Positions 43,219 to 53,717 of a stretch of 64,000 bases of DNA are shown here, in pieces. This DNA is from CAVORB01 sp963736235 (GTDB taxonomy: Bacteria > Pseudomonadota > Gammaproteobacteria > Chromatiales > Chromatiaceae): assembly GCA_963736235.1 (NCBI GenBank), contig CAVTOR010000005.1, forward strand, positions 483,143 through 547,142. The letters run 5' to 3'. A program made the translations under genes and the position numbers. The notes under the pieces are model-generated. The model searched no databases, was not told where the DNA came from, and was given only the letters and a program-made list of their open reading frames with translations. Positions within the stretch are counted from its first letter, which is position 1; every line of letters begins with the position of its first letter.

Positions 43219-46200
43219 TCACTGCTTGATCGCGTTTGGCGACTCGGTTTGCGGGGGATCGTTCGTTGGCGCCTGATCCGCCGTATCCCGCGCTACCTGC
43301 TCGCTAGGTGTCTTCGACTCGGCGGCGGGCAGGGGCTTCGCCGCCTCGACCGCCGTTCGTTTCCTTGCTTGTCTCCCTCTCCGTTTCTGGCGGCGATTTT
43401 GTGCGACCTCAGCTTCCGGTGGGGGAGAGGTGCGATTTCGCCTGGTTTTCCCCTCGCCCGGCGGCTTCGACTCCCCAGAGCCAGCCTCGCGGGCCGATTC
43501 TGCGGGTGGGGTGCGGGTATCGTTGTCCGCCGCTGGGACCTCGTTGGGCCTCGGCTCCGGTCGCCGCCGGGGGGAGGCGGTCTTGGGTTCTGCCTGGCGG
43601 CTATCTGGCGTCGCCGCCTCGCTGCCGGCAGGGGTTAGATCCTGCTCCGATGCCCCTTCGTCATTTCGCGGGCCTAGCCCGGCAGTTCTCTTTCTACCGC
43701 GGCCGCCGCGGCCCCGCCTGCGACCAGAGCGATTCCGGCGCGTCGTCTCGGAATCACCGCCTCTGGCTTCGGGCCGGTCTTCCGCCGCCTTCTCCGGCGC
43801 ATCATCCCCAGCTCCGGCCGCCGATCTTTCGATAGCGGATTCGGGCCCGCCAGGCGAGGCGATGTCCTGCATGGAAGATGGCGCCGTCGCAGACGCTTCG
43901 CCGCCTGGGATGGGAGGCTTCCGCTCGGGCGTGGTCTCAGCCGTCTCTTCCGCGGGAGTCGCGCGACCTGTCTCAGCGGCTCCTTGCTGCTGCGTTCTGG
44001 CGTTGTCTACCGGAATGCGGTTGGTCTCGGCCGTGCTGGGTTGCTGCCTGGTCTCCGGCTGGGCATTGGCGTTCTCGGACGCCGACGGGCGTGGCGTTTC
44101 TGCGCCCGGCGGACGCGGCGCCTCCCTGCCTGCAGCCTGCCGAGCCGTCTGTGCCTCTGCCTGTCGGGGCGCTGGCCCCCCCGTCCTCGCCTGGGGCGCG
44201 GCTCCAGCTTGCCCTTCCTGACGTCGCGCCTCTCCACCGCGCCTGCCACGGCCTCGACCGCCCCGGCGGGACCCGCGTTGTCTGTCCCCCGGGCGGTCGC
44301 TCGCGGTCTCGGTGGCCTGGTGTTGACGCTCCGCTTCGCGCGGGCGGCTTGCCGCCGGCTCTGTCGGAGCACCTTGGGCGCCAGGTGCACGCTGGGTCGG
44401 TCGATTCTCGGCAGGGCGTCTCTCGCGCTCGGGGCGGTTCTGACGCCGAGCGTCCGTCTCCGCTCCCGGACGCGGCACACCGGGGGTAGTCAAGCGACCC
44501 TCGGGGCCGCGCGGTTCTCCGGTGCCTGGGTCGCCGTGCCTGTTGGCGAACAGATTGGTCCAGATGCGTTTGAGCAGGCTCTCGCTGTGGCGGTCCTCGT
44601 GGACTGGCTCGGATACCGCGGCTTGGCGGGGGGGGGGCACCGGCGAGGCGGGGGCGATCTGCTTGACCGCGGGCTCCTCCAAACGCGGGGCATCGCCGAT
44701 TTTGGCGAACTCCGGGGAGGCGGTGGGCGCCTCGGCGAGCTCGTAACTGGGGTGGTCCTTGGGAAGCTTGTCCAGATCTTGCGAGCGGATGCGCTCGATG
44801 CGGTAATCGGGCGTTTCCAGGTGCTGATTCGGCAGCAGGATCACCTCTACACCCTGCCGCTGCTCGATGTCGAGGATGCCGCGCCGTTTCTCGTTGAGCA
44901 GGAAGGTGGCGACGTCGACGGGTAACTGCGCGAGGATACGCTGGGTGTTCTCCTTCATCGCCTCTTCCTCGACGATGCGCAGGATGGACAGCGCCAGGGA
45001 TTCGACCCCGCGGATGGCGCCCTGGCCGCGGCAGCGGGGGCACACGAGCTGGCTGGACTCGCCCAGCGAAGGACGTAGGCGTTGACGCGACATCTCCAGG
45101 AGCCCGAAGCGGGAGATGCGCCCCACCTGCACTCGTGCACGGTCCTGCTTGAGCGCCTCGCGCAGGCGGTTCTCGACTTCGCGCTGGTTTCGCGCCGGCG
45201 TCATGTCGATGAAGTCGATGACGAACAGGCCCCCGAGGTCGCGCAGGCGCAGTTGGCGGGCGATCTCGTCGGCGGCCTCGAGATTGGTGTTGAGGGCGGT
45301 CTCCTCGATGTCCGCGCCTCTGGTTGCGCGGGCAGAATTAATGTCGACTGAGGTCAGGGCCTCGCTGTGATCGATGACGATGGAGCCCCCGGAGGGCAAC
45401 TGCACCGCGCGCTGGAACGCGGACTCGATCTGGCTCTCGATCTGGTAACGAGTGAAGAGCGGCACCTCGTCTTCGTAGAGGCGCAGCTTCTTCAGGTTAT
45501 GGGGCATCACCTGGCGGATAAAGGCCTCCGCCTTCTCGTACATCTTGCGGTCGTCGACCACGATCTCGCCGATGTCCGTTCGCAGGTGATCCCGGATCGA
45601 GCGGATGATGACGTCGCTTTCCTGGTAAATCAGGAACGGCCCTTTGCGCTCGGCGGCGGATTGCTCGATCGCGCTCCAGAGCTGCATCAGGTAGTCGAGG
45701 TCCCACTGCAGCTCCTCGACGCTCTTGCCCACCCCTGCCGTGCGCACGATCAGACCCATGCCCTCGGGTATCTCGAGCTGGCTCATGGCGTCGCGCAGCT
45801 CCGAGCGATCGGTTCCCTCGATACGACGGGACACGCCGCCGGCGCGTGGATTGTTGGGCATCAGGACCAAGTAGCGCCCGGCCAGAGAGATGAAGCTGGT
45901 CAGTGCCGCCCCCTTGTTGCCGCGTTCTTCCTTCTCGATCTGGACGACCACTTCCTGGCCTTCCTTGAGGACCTCCTTGATGCTGATACGGGAGCCGGGC
46001 TTGACCGCCTCCTGATCGAAGTAGCCGCGGGCTATTTCCTTCAGCGGGAGGAAGCCGTGTCGTTCAGCGCCGTAGTCGACGAACGCCGCTTCGAGGCTGG
46101 GCTCGATGCGCGTGATGACGCCTTTGTAGATGTTGGCCTTTTTCTGCTCTCGGCCGGGGGACTCGATATCGAGATTGAACAGCTTCTGGCCGTCGACGAT

Positions 46201-46251
46201 CCCAACGCGCAACTCCTCGGGCTGAGTTGCGTTGATCAGCATTCTCTTCAT
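43219..46251 (-). CDS. rne: Ribonuclease E
   Basis: The protein has 1010 aa. The catalytic half (1-520) starts MKRMLINATQPEELRVGIVDG. It has the S1 domain, DNase I-like domain with catalytic Asp303 (SVDINSA) and Asp346 (FVIDFIDM), and the zinc-link CPRC at 404-407. The C-terminal half (about 520-1010) is low-complexity Arg/Pro/Glu/Ala, as expected of the degradosome scaffold, with Arg-rich patches such as RGSRRGGRGRGRRGG. It is essential for mRNA turnover and rRNA/tRNA processing. It is divergent from rluC, with a long leader between them. Confidence 0.95.
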   Translation of the reverse strand: MKRMLINATQPEELRVGIVDGQKLFNLDIESPGREQKKANIYKGVITRIEPSLEAAFVDYGAERHGFLPLKEIARGYFDQEAVKPGSRISIKEVLKEGQEVVVQIEKEERGNKGAALTSFISLAGRYLVLMPNNPRAGGVSRRIEGTDRSELRDAMSQLEIPEGMGLIVRTAGVGKSVEELQWDLDYLMQLWSAIEQSAAERKGPFLIYQESDVIIRSIRDHLRTDIGEIVVDDRKMYEKAEAFIRQVMPHNLKKLRLYEDEVPLFTRYQIESQIESAFQRAVQLPSGGSIVIDHSEALTSVDINSARATRGADIEETALNTNLEAADEIARQLRLRDLGGLFVIDFIDMTPARNQREVENRLREALKQDRARVQVGRISRFGLLEMSRQRLRPSLGESSQLVCPRCRGQGAIRGVESLALSILRIVEEEAMKENTQRILAQLPVDVATFLLNEKRRGILDIEQRQGVEVILLPNQHLETPDYRIERIRSQDLDKLPKDHPSYELAEAPTASPEFAKIGDAPRLEEPAVKQIAPASPVPPPRQAAVSEPVHEDRHSESLLKRIWTNLFANRHGDPGTGEPRGPEGRLTTPGVPRPGAETDARRQNRPERERRPAENRPTQRAPGAQGAPTEPAASRPREAERQHQATETASDRPGDRQRGSRRGGRGRGRRGGEARRQEGQAGAAPQARTGGPAPRQAEAQTARQAAGREAPRPPGAETPRPSASENANAQPETRQQPSTAETNRIPVDNARTQQQGAAETGRATPAEETAETTPERKPPIPGGEASATAPSSMQDIASPGGPESAIERSAAGAGDDAPEKAAEDRPEARGGDSETTRRNRSGRRRGRGGRGRKRTAGLGPRNDEGASEQDLTPAGSEAATPDSRQAEPKTASPRRRPEPRPNEVPAADNDTRTPPAESAREAGSGESKPPGEGKTRRNRTSPPPEAEVAQNRRQKRRGRQARKRTAVEAAKPLPAAESKTPSEQVARDTADQAPTNDPPQTESPNAIKQ

Positions 46252-46979
46252 GTGTTGTTGTCTCGCAATCGGATGCGTGCGCGTCGTGAGCGGACGCAGG
46301 TGCTTCGAAAGCTCCGACTAGGCGCCGACGCGCTCGTGTCGCCCGCTGCTCCGGAGGAAAGCTCACCCTCCAGGGCCGGGTCGTCTTCGGCGTCGGTCCG
46401 GGCTGTCGCTCGGGCACGCAAAAAAAGTCTCCTCGGCGCGACCATGGCTTGTGCCGCGGTCGCCTCTGTCGGCTCAGACGGCTAGCGCCTGGCCGCTTAT
46501 CGGAGCGGTATGGGTTGCGAAGAGGCTGGCATGCCGTCGGCCTCTGTGACCAGACGTAACGCGCCGGCGTCGGCTCGGTGTACAATCCGCGGCGACCTCG
46601 AACGCGCGGTTCACGCCGGCAGACGCGCCGGTCGCGAGCGATTCGCGCTCCAAGCTGGCCGCGAGCGGAGGGGATTCGGGCAAAGGGAGGTTGGACGCTC
46701 CGTTCCTTCGCCGCGATTGCCCTAGCTCGGGCTTGGTCGACACCCTGTCTGATCGCTGGCAGCTGTCGGTATCTGTTACCGCTGCGTGCAGGGATGTCGG
46801 GAAGCCGGTGGACTGCACCCGAGAGCGGGTCCAACCCAAGGGGTCGGGGTGCCTTCACCCCGGTGGCTTAGTGCCGCCCCGAAAAATCGTAAACGCTTCC
46901 AAGTAGCATTAAGCCCAGAATACTAACAGCGATCAATAGCTTCATCAATCAAGCTGGCGCAAAGCAAGAGCCCAATTAG
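46252..46979. other. Long leader region between rne and rluC
   Basis: These 728 bases hold no convincing gene. About 46885-46975 is AT-rich and carries a promoter facing rne, so most of the region would be an untranslated rne leader. In E. coli the rne leader is a few hundred bases and mediates autoregulation by RNase E; a similar role here is inferred. A TACAAT at 46581-46586 could be a -10 element on the plus strand. Confidence 0.5.
46920..46948 (-). promoter_or_regulatory. rne: Sigma-70-type promoter candidate for rne
   Basis: On the minus strand TTGATG (46943-46948) and TAGTAT (46920-46925) are separated by exactly 17 bases in an AT-rich stretch. Transcription from here would give an rne leader of about 660 bases. 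Confidence 0.45.
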
Positions 46980-47939
46980 GTGCCGACAACCGAGTCCAGA
47001 TCAGTCCCGCCCAAGGTCGAGCTCGTCCGCGTTGACGGTGATCTCGACGGACAGCGCATCGACAACTTCCTCATGGCGCGGGTGAAGGGCGTGCCGCGCA
47101 GCCACCTCTACCGCGTGATGCGCCGTGGCGAGGTGCGCGTCAACAAGGGTCGGGTAAAGCCCGGCTACCGCCTGCGAGAGGGGGACCTGGTGCGCATTCC
47201 ACCGCTGCGCAGGGCGGCGGTCGAGGAGGCGCCGCGACCTCCGCGAAACCTGCTGGAGCGCCTCGAGCAGTCGGTGCTCTACGAGGATGAGCGCCTGATC
47301 GCCGTCGATAAGCCGGCGGGTCTCGCGGTGCATGGTGGAAGCGGGCTGAGCTACGGGCTGATCGAGGCCATGCGGGTGCTGCGGTCCAGCGTCGATCTCG
47401 CCCTGGTCCATCGCCTGGACCGGGAGACGTCTGGATGTTTGCTGCTGGCGAAACGGCGCAGCGCATTGCGGGAGCTTCACAGGCAGCTCCGCGCAAACGC
47501 GGTAGACAAGCGCTACATCGCCCTGCTTGCCGGGCAGCTGCCGCGACAGAAGGTCGTGGTCGATGCCCCGCTGCGCAAGAACACGCTCCAGAGCGGGGAG
47601 AGGGTCGTGCGTGTGGATGCGGCCGAGGGCAAGGCCGCGCGAACTATCTTCCGCGTCCTGGGGCGGTTTGCCGATCTGACCCTGGTCGAGGCGGAGCTGG
47701 TTACCGGTCGCACCCACCAGATTCGGGTCCATGCCGCGCACTTGGGGATGCCGGTCGCCGGGGACGAGAAATACGGTGATCAGAGCGTCAACCGCCGGTT
47801 GCGGCAGCTCGGGTTGAGACGCTTGTTTTTACACGCCGCCGCCCTGAGCTTCGCGCTGGAGAGCGGCACGGGGACAATCCGCATCGAAGCGCCCTTGCCG
47901 GCGGAGCTGAACGCCGTGATCTCGTCGCTGGAGCCATGA
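46980..47939 (+). CDS. rluC: 23S rRNA pseudouridine synthase RluC
   Basis: This 319-aa protein has an N-terminal S4 RNA-binding domain (QRIDNFLMARVKGVPRSHLYRVMRRGEVRVN, about 22-55) and a RluA-type catalytic domain with HRLDRETSGCLLLAK (catalytic Asp) and GRTHQIRVHAAHLG. It modifies helix-75/90-region uridines of 23S rRNA. The GTG at 46980 is assigned from the family alignment; no clear SD is seen. Confidence 0.93.
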   Translation: MPTTESRSVPPKVELVRVDGDLDGQRIDNFLMARVKGVPRSHLYRVMRRGEVRVNKGRVKPGYRLREGDLVRIPPLRRAAVEEAPRPPRNLLERLEQSVLYEDERLIAVDKPAGLAVHGGSGLSYGLIEAMRVLRSSVDLALVHRLDRETSGCLLLAKRRSALRELHRQLRANAVDKRYIALLAGQLPRQKVVVDAPLRKNTLQSGERVVRVDAAEGKAARTIFRVLGRFADLTLVEAELVTGRTHQIRVHAAHLGMPVAGDEKYGDQSVNRRLRQLGLRRLFLHAAALSFALESGTGTIRIEAPLPAELNAVISSLEP

Positions 47940-48595
47940 AGTTCAAGCTGATCGTCTTTGATTGGGACGGCACTCTGATGGACTCGGAGGCCCGCATCGT
48001 CGCTTGCATCCAGTCGGCCTTCGCGGACGCCGGCCATCCGCCTCCCTCGCGCGAGGCGTCGCGTGATGTGATCGGTCTTGGGCTGGACGAGGCGATGGCG
48101 GCTCTCTGGCCTGATGGCGGTGTGCTGCAGCGCCGGAAGGTCATCGAGCGTTATCGGCATCATTTCCTGGAGGCCAACGAGACGCCATCGGATCTTTTCC
48201 CCGGTGCGCTGGAGGTACTTGATTGGCTCGGCAAGCAGCACTTTCTGCTCGCTGTGGCGACCGGCAAGAGTCGGCGCGGTCTCGATGCGGTGCTGCGGAG
48301 TACGAGGCTCGCAGAGAGATTCCACGCCACGCGCTGCGCGGATGAGACCTTCTCCAAGCCTCATCCGGAGATGCTGCTGCAGCTGATGGACGAGCTTGGC
48401 GTTCACCCCTCGGAGACCCTGATGATCGGAGACACGGAGTACGACATGGAAATGGCCCTGAACGCCCAGGCGAGCGCGCTCGCGGTGTGCTATGGGGTAC
48501 ATGCGCCCGAACGCTTGCTCAGGCACGGTCCCCTCGATTGCCTGGCCGCCGTGACCGATATTCCTGGATGGCTTGAACCTGGAGCGGCGGTATGA
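47936..48595 (+). CDS. HAD-family phosphatase (Gph-like)
   Basis: This 219-aa protein has motif I VFDWDGTLMDSEA (7-19), motif II VATGKSRRGL, motif III K (SKPHPEM) and motif IV IGDTEYDMEMALNA. It overlaps rluC by four bases and sppA by four bases. The substrate is unknown; the same rluC-HAD-sppA order occurs in Pseudomonas as I recall. Confidence 0.9.
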   Translation: MKFKLIVFDWDGTLMDSEARIVACIQSAFADAGHPPPSREASRDVIGLGLDEAMAALWPDGGVLQRRKVIERYRHHFLEANETPSDLFPGALEVLDWLGKQHFLLAVATGKSRRGLDAVLRSTRLAERFHATRCADETFSKPHPEMLLQLMDELGVHPSETLMIGDTEYDMEMALNAQASALAVCYGVHAPERLLRHGPLDCLAAVTDIPGWLEPGAAV

Positions 48596-49578
48596 ACTGG
48601 CGATTCTGGCGCAAGTCCGAGCCCATGCCCGCTCCGGGCGACGAGGACTGGGAGAAAGCCCTGGTCAACCGGGTGGTACTCGACAGCCTGAAGGACCGGC
48701 GCAGTGCGCGGCGCTGGGGAAACCTGTTCAAACTCCTGACGTTTGTCTACTTGTTCGCGCTGCTGGTCGTGCTGTGGCCCGACAATCTTGTCGAGAGCGT
48801 AAAGCCGGCGGAGGAGCATACGGCCCTGGTCGAGATCAAGGGCATCATCGCCCCCGAGACCCAGGCCAGCGCGGAGAACATCCTCAAGGCACTGCGCAAG
48901 GCCTATGAGGACGATAAGACCAAGGGCATCATCCTGCGCGTGAACAGCCCTGGCGGCAGTCCCGTGCAGGCAGGTCGCGTCAACGATGAGATTCGCCGCT
49001 TGCGCAAGGAGCACGAGGACATCCCGGTCTACGCGGTGGTGGAGGACATTTGCACCTCCGGGAGCTACTACATCGCCGTGGCGGCCGACAAGATCTACGT
49101 CGACAAGGCGAGCCTGGTCGGCTCGATCGGTGTGCGCATCGACGCGTTCGGCCTGGAGCAGGCGATGGACGAACTCGGGATTGAGCGCCGTCTGCTGACC
49201 GCCGGGGAGAACAAGGGCATTCTGGATCCCTTTTCCCCGTTGCCGGAGGATCAGAAGGCCTTTTTGCAGGTCATTCTCGACCAGATGCACCAGCAGTTCA
49301 TCGCTGTAGTCAAGGAGGGAAGGGGCGACCGGCTTCAGCCGCGGGACGACCTCTTCAGCGGGCTGTTCTGGAGCGGCTCGGAGAGCGTGAAGCTCGGTCT
49401 CGCGGATGAACTCGGCAGCGCGGACTATGTGGCGCGCGAGGTGATCGGAGCCGAGGAGATCGTGGAGTACACGGCGAAGAAGGATCTGCTGGAGCGATTG
49501 GCCGATCGCCTCGGTGCGTCCTTCGCCGCGTCGCTGCTGAACACCCTTGGAGTCGGCGGCTACGGCTTCGCGCGCTGA
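48592..49578 (+). CDS. sppA: Signal peptide peptidase SppA (S49 family, short form)
   Basis: The protein has 328 aa. One N-terminal membrane helix (about 48-66, LLTFVYLFALLVVLWP), then a single S49 domain. The catalytic Ser lies in CTSGSYYIAVAAD (normally ASGGYY), with GSIGVR following, and NSPGGSP is conserved. The catalytic Lys is expected downstream (LLTAGENKG). It degrades released signal peptides in the inner membrane. Its stop merges with repeat copy 3. Confidence 0.9.
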   Translation: MNWRFWRKSEPMPAPGDEDWEKALVNRVVLDSLKDRRSARRWGNLFKLLTFVYLFALLVVLWPDNLVESVKPAEEHTALVEIKGIIAPETQASAENILKALRKAYEDDKTKGIILRVNSPGGSPVQAGRVNDEIRRLRKEHEDIPVYAVVEDICTSGSYYIAVAADKIYVDKASLVGSIGVRIDAFGLEQAMDELGIERRLLTAGENKGILDPFSPLPEDQKAFLQVILDQMHQQFIAVVKEGRGDRLQPRDDLFSGLFWSGSESVKLGLADELGSADYVAREVIGAEEIVEYTAKKDLLERLADRLGASFAASLLNTLGVGGYGFAR

Positions 49579-49733
49579 AGGAAACGCGGATTGATGCGCG
49601 TTTCCCGCGGTGCACGGACGCACCGCCATTTTCGACGCCCGTCAGGCGTTGAAAATGAAGGGTAGCGGAAACCGCGCTTTTCGCTTCCCGTGCTGATTTT
49701 TGCCAGGATGGCAACCAATCAGGGTCTTCTGAG
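49577..49733 (-). repeat. Palindromic intergenic repeat (MITE-like), copy 3, inverted
   Basis: Read on the minus strand it runs ACCCTGATTGGTTGCCATCC, then GGCAAAAATCAGCACG, then GCGCGGTTTCCGCTACCC, then the hairpin ATTTTC...GAAAAT, then CACCGCGGGAAACGCGC, ending CCGCGTTTCC. It fills almost the whole sppA-maf gap and touches the sppA stop codon. Hairpin sequences differ from copy 1 while still pairing. Confidence 0.78.
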
Positions 49734-49735
49734 GG

Positions 49736-50344
49736 CTAGCCCTCGCCCGTTGCTTGTGATGACAGGACGTCGACCCCCTCCGCCTCCAGCATCCGGATCA
49801 GGCGGATCAGGGGCAGGCCGATGAGCCCGTTCGGGTCCTCTCCCTCCAGGCGCTCGAACAGCGCGATTCCCAACCCCTCGGACTTGAAGCTTCCGGCGCA
49901 GTTGTAGGGCCGCTCGCGGTCGAGATACGAGGCGATCTGCGATTGCGACAGCGCCCGGAAGTGTACCCGGAAGGGCTCGCACAGGACCTGGGCTTGATTC
50001 GTGCGGGCGTTCAGCAGGCAAAGCCCGGTGTAGAAGACGACCGTCTTGCCGGACGCGCGATTCAGCTGCTCCACCGCGCGCTCTCGGTTGCCAGGCTTTC
50101 CCATCACCCTGCCGTCCAGGCAGGCAACTTGGTCCGAGCCGATGATCAGCGCCTTCGGATGAAGTGCCGCCACGGCGCGCGCCTTGTCTTCCGACAGCCT
50201 GACTACCAGTTCCTGCGGGGTTTCTCCGGGGCGTGGGGTCTCGTCCGTTTCGGGTGCGGCGGCGGTGAAGTGGATACCCAGCCGTTCCAGCAACGCACGC
50301 CGGAAGGGGGACGTGGAGGCGAGGACGAGGGGAGGAAGAGACAT
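49736..50344 (-). CDS. maf: Maf-family nucleotide pyrophosphatase (YceF-like)
   Basis: The protein has 202 aa. LVLASTSPFRRALLERLGI is the start motif; DETPRPGETPQELVVRLSEDKA, IIGSDQVACLDG, GKP and a C-terminal FERLEGEDPNGLIGLPL follow. These enzymes hydrolyse modified or canonical NTPs. The start at 50344 gives the canonical length; an upstream in-frame codon lacks support. Confidence 0.92.
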   Translation of the reverse strand: MSLPPLVLASTSPFRRALLERLGIHFTAAAPETDETPRPGETPQELVVRLSEDKARAVAALHPKALIIGSDQVACLDGRVMGKPGNRERAVEQLNRASGKTVVFYTGLCLLNARTNQAQVLCEPFRVHFRALSQSQIASYLDRERPYNCAGSFKSEGLGIALFERLEGEDPNGLIGLPLIRLIRMLEAEGVDVLSSQATGEG

Positions 50345-50462
50345 GGCTGGGGTCAGGGTCGAGCGAATGGGCAGGCGATCCATTGTAGCCCAGGTTCAGA
50401 GGCCCCCACTCAGGGTCGGGGTTGAGCTTGGTAGGCGATGTCGCAAGACGATTCAGCTTGGC

Positions 50463-50500
50463 AAAAAAAAACCGGAGGCGAGGTCTAGGCTCGCCTCCGG
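50463..50500 (-). terminator. Strong Rho-independent terminator after ftsH
   Basis: An 11-bp perfect stem (50472-50482 with 50490-50500) is followed on the minus strand by nine T residues. It lies 29 bases after the ftsH stop. Confidence 0.9.
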
Positions 50501-50528
50501 CCTTCCGGTTTAGGGCGAAGAAGTTGGA

Positions 50529-52457
<1,929 letters not shown>

Positions 52458-52750
52458 GTTGCTCTGCCTCGGGATGATTCGTTTGATTTGCCGTTCGGTC
52501 CATACTGCCCGCGGTCCTGGCCTGGTGGGGCAGGCGCGAGATCCTTTCGGAGCTAGATCAGGGCAGGCTATCAGAATTAAAGCATTGCAGAAATCCGGGC
52601 AATCGTGCGACAGAGTATCTGGCGGTCGGTTGGGTCAGCAGAGACGCTTGGCCTCAAACCGGAACAGGAAGCGTTTTGGACTGCCTAACCCATGCGAGCG
52701 AACGCCGAACGGTCGCTCGCGGCGTGTGTCACATACGGGGTGTTTAGACC

Positions 52751-53674
52751 ATGGATCGTCATCTGGTTTCGCTCGCCGGGGCCTTTTTGTTCGGGGCGCT
52801 CGCCGGAGCGGTTGCGGTGGGAGGGTGGATTGCTTCACCTGCGCCGGGCGAGTCGCCCGTGCCCGAAGGGTCGCTCGGCACGGGCGACGCGGCAATGGCG
52901 GCGCAGTCTGGTAAGGCGTTGACGACCACTTTCGCCCCCGAACTCACCACGAGCGGGGACGCGCCCGCTTCGCTGCTGGAGAGTGCATCCCAGGGGGCTG
53001 GCGAGCCTGATGCCTGGGACGCCAGGTTGAGGGAGATGACCGCGGGTTGGGCGCGCCTGCAAGAGGCGATCGTGCGGCTCGACGGGCGGGTGTCGGACCT
53101 CGAGAAGCAACTCGGCGGCGGTGGTGCGGCAGCGGATGCGGACCTTCCCGAGCGGCCGGCCACCGCGGAGGATCGACGCTCCGTCCTGACGGATGCGGGC
53201 GTGGCGGAGGATCAGGCGGCGGACATCCTATGGAGGGACGCCCAGAATGAGCTGGATCGCCTGGAGTTGAGAGATTTGGCCATCCGCGAGGGCTGGTTCC
53301 AGAGCGACCGCTACCGCCAGGAACTCGCTCGCCTAAGGCGAGAGAAACCGGACCTGCGCGCGGAGATCGGTGACGATGCCTTTGACCGTTACCTCTTCGG
53401 CGCCGGGGAGGACAACCGCGTGCGCATCAGCTCCGTCATCGCCGGCTCGTCGGCGGAGACGGCCGGGCTGAATCCCGGCGATCTCATCGAGCGTTACGAT
53501 GGCAACCGTGTCTTCGGCTTCACCGAGCTGCGCGAGGCCACCACCGGGGGGGATCGCGGGGAGCTGGTGCCGGTCGAGATCCGCAGGGCCGATGGCAGAC
53601 GCGACCAGATCTGGCTGCCGCGGGGACCCCTCGGGGTACGGATGGACCTCTCGCGCACGGACCCGGACGCCTGA
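52751..53674 (+). CDS. Membrane-anchored PDZ-domain protein
   Basis: This 307-aa protein has one N-terminal membrane helix or uncleaved signal (SLAGAFLFGALAGAVAVGGWI). A low-complexity linker follows, then a short coiled coil (WARLQEAIVRLDGRVSDLEKQLGG), a charged helical region, and a C-terminal PDZ domain (about 225-300: VRISSVIAGSSAETAGLNPGDLIERYDGNRVFGFTELREAT). There is no protease domain. It resembles periplasmic substrate-binding or GspC-like adaptors but has no recognised partner here. Its neighbours are unrelated and oriented differently. Confidence 0.75.
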   Translation: MDRHLVSLAGAFLFGALAGAVAVGGWIASPAPGESPVPEGSLGTGDAAMAAQSGKALTTTFAPELTTSGDAPASLLESASQGAGEPDAWDARLREMTAGWARLQEAIVRLDGRVSDLEKQLGGGGAAADADLPERPATAEDRRSVLTDAGVAEDQAADILWRDAQNELDRLELRDLAIREGWFQSDRYRQELARLRREKPDLRAEIGDDAFDRYLFGAGEDNRVRISSVIAGSSAETAGLNPGDLIERYDGNRVFGFTELREATTGGDRGELVPVEIRRADGRRDQIWLPRGPLGVRMDLSRTDPDA

Positions 53675-53717
53675 AGCAGGACCAGCATCAGCTCCTTCGA
53701 CCTTCTGGTGGGGAGCG

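Noticed and set aside
43249..44925. Long plus-strand open frames opposite the C-terminal half of rne
   Set aside because: They are antisense shadows of the GC-rich, low-complexity RNase E tail. Catalytic and zinc residues fix the minus-strand reading.
46510..46906. Several overlapping short frames in the rne-rluC gap
   Set aside because: They are Arg/Pro-rich GC-driven frames without RBS or domain signals; the region is better explained as rne leader.
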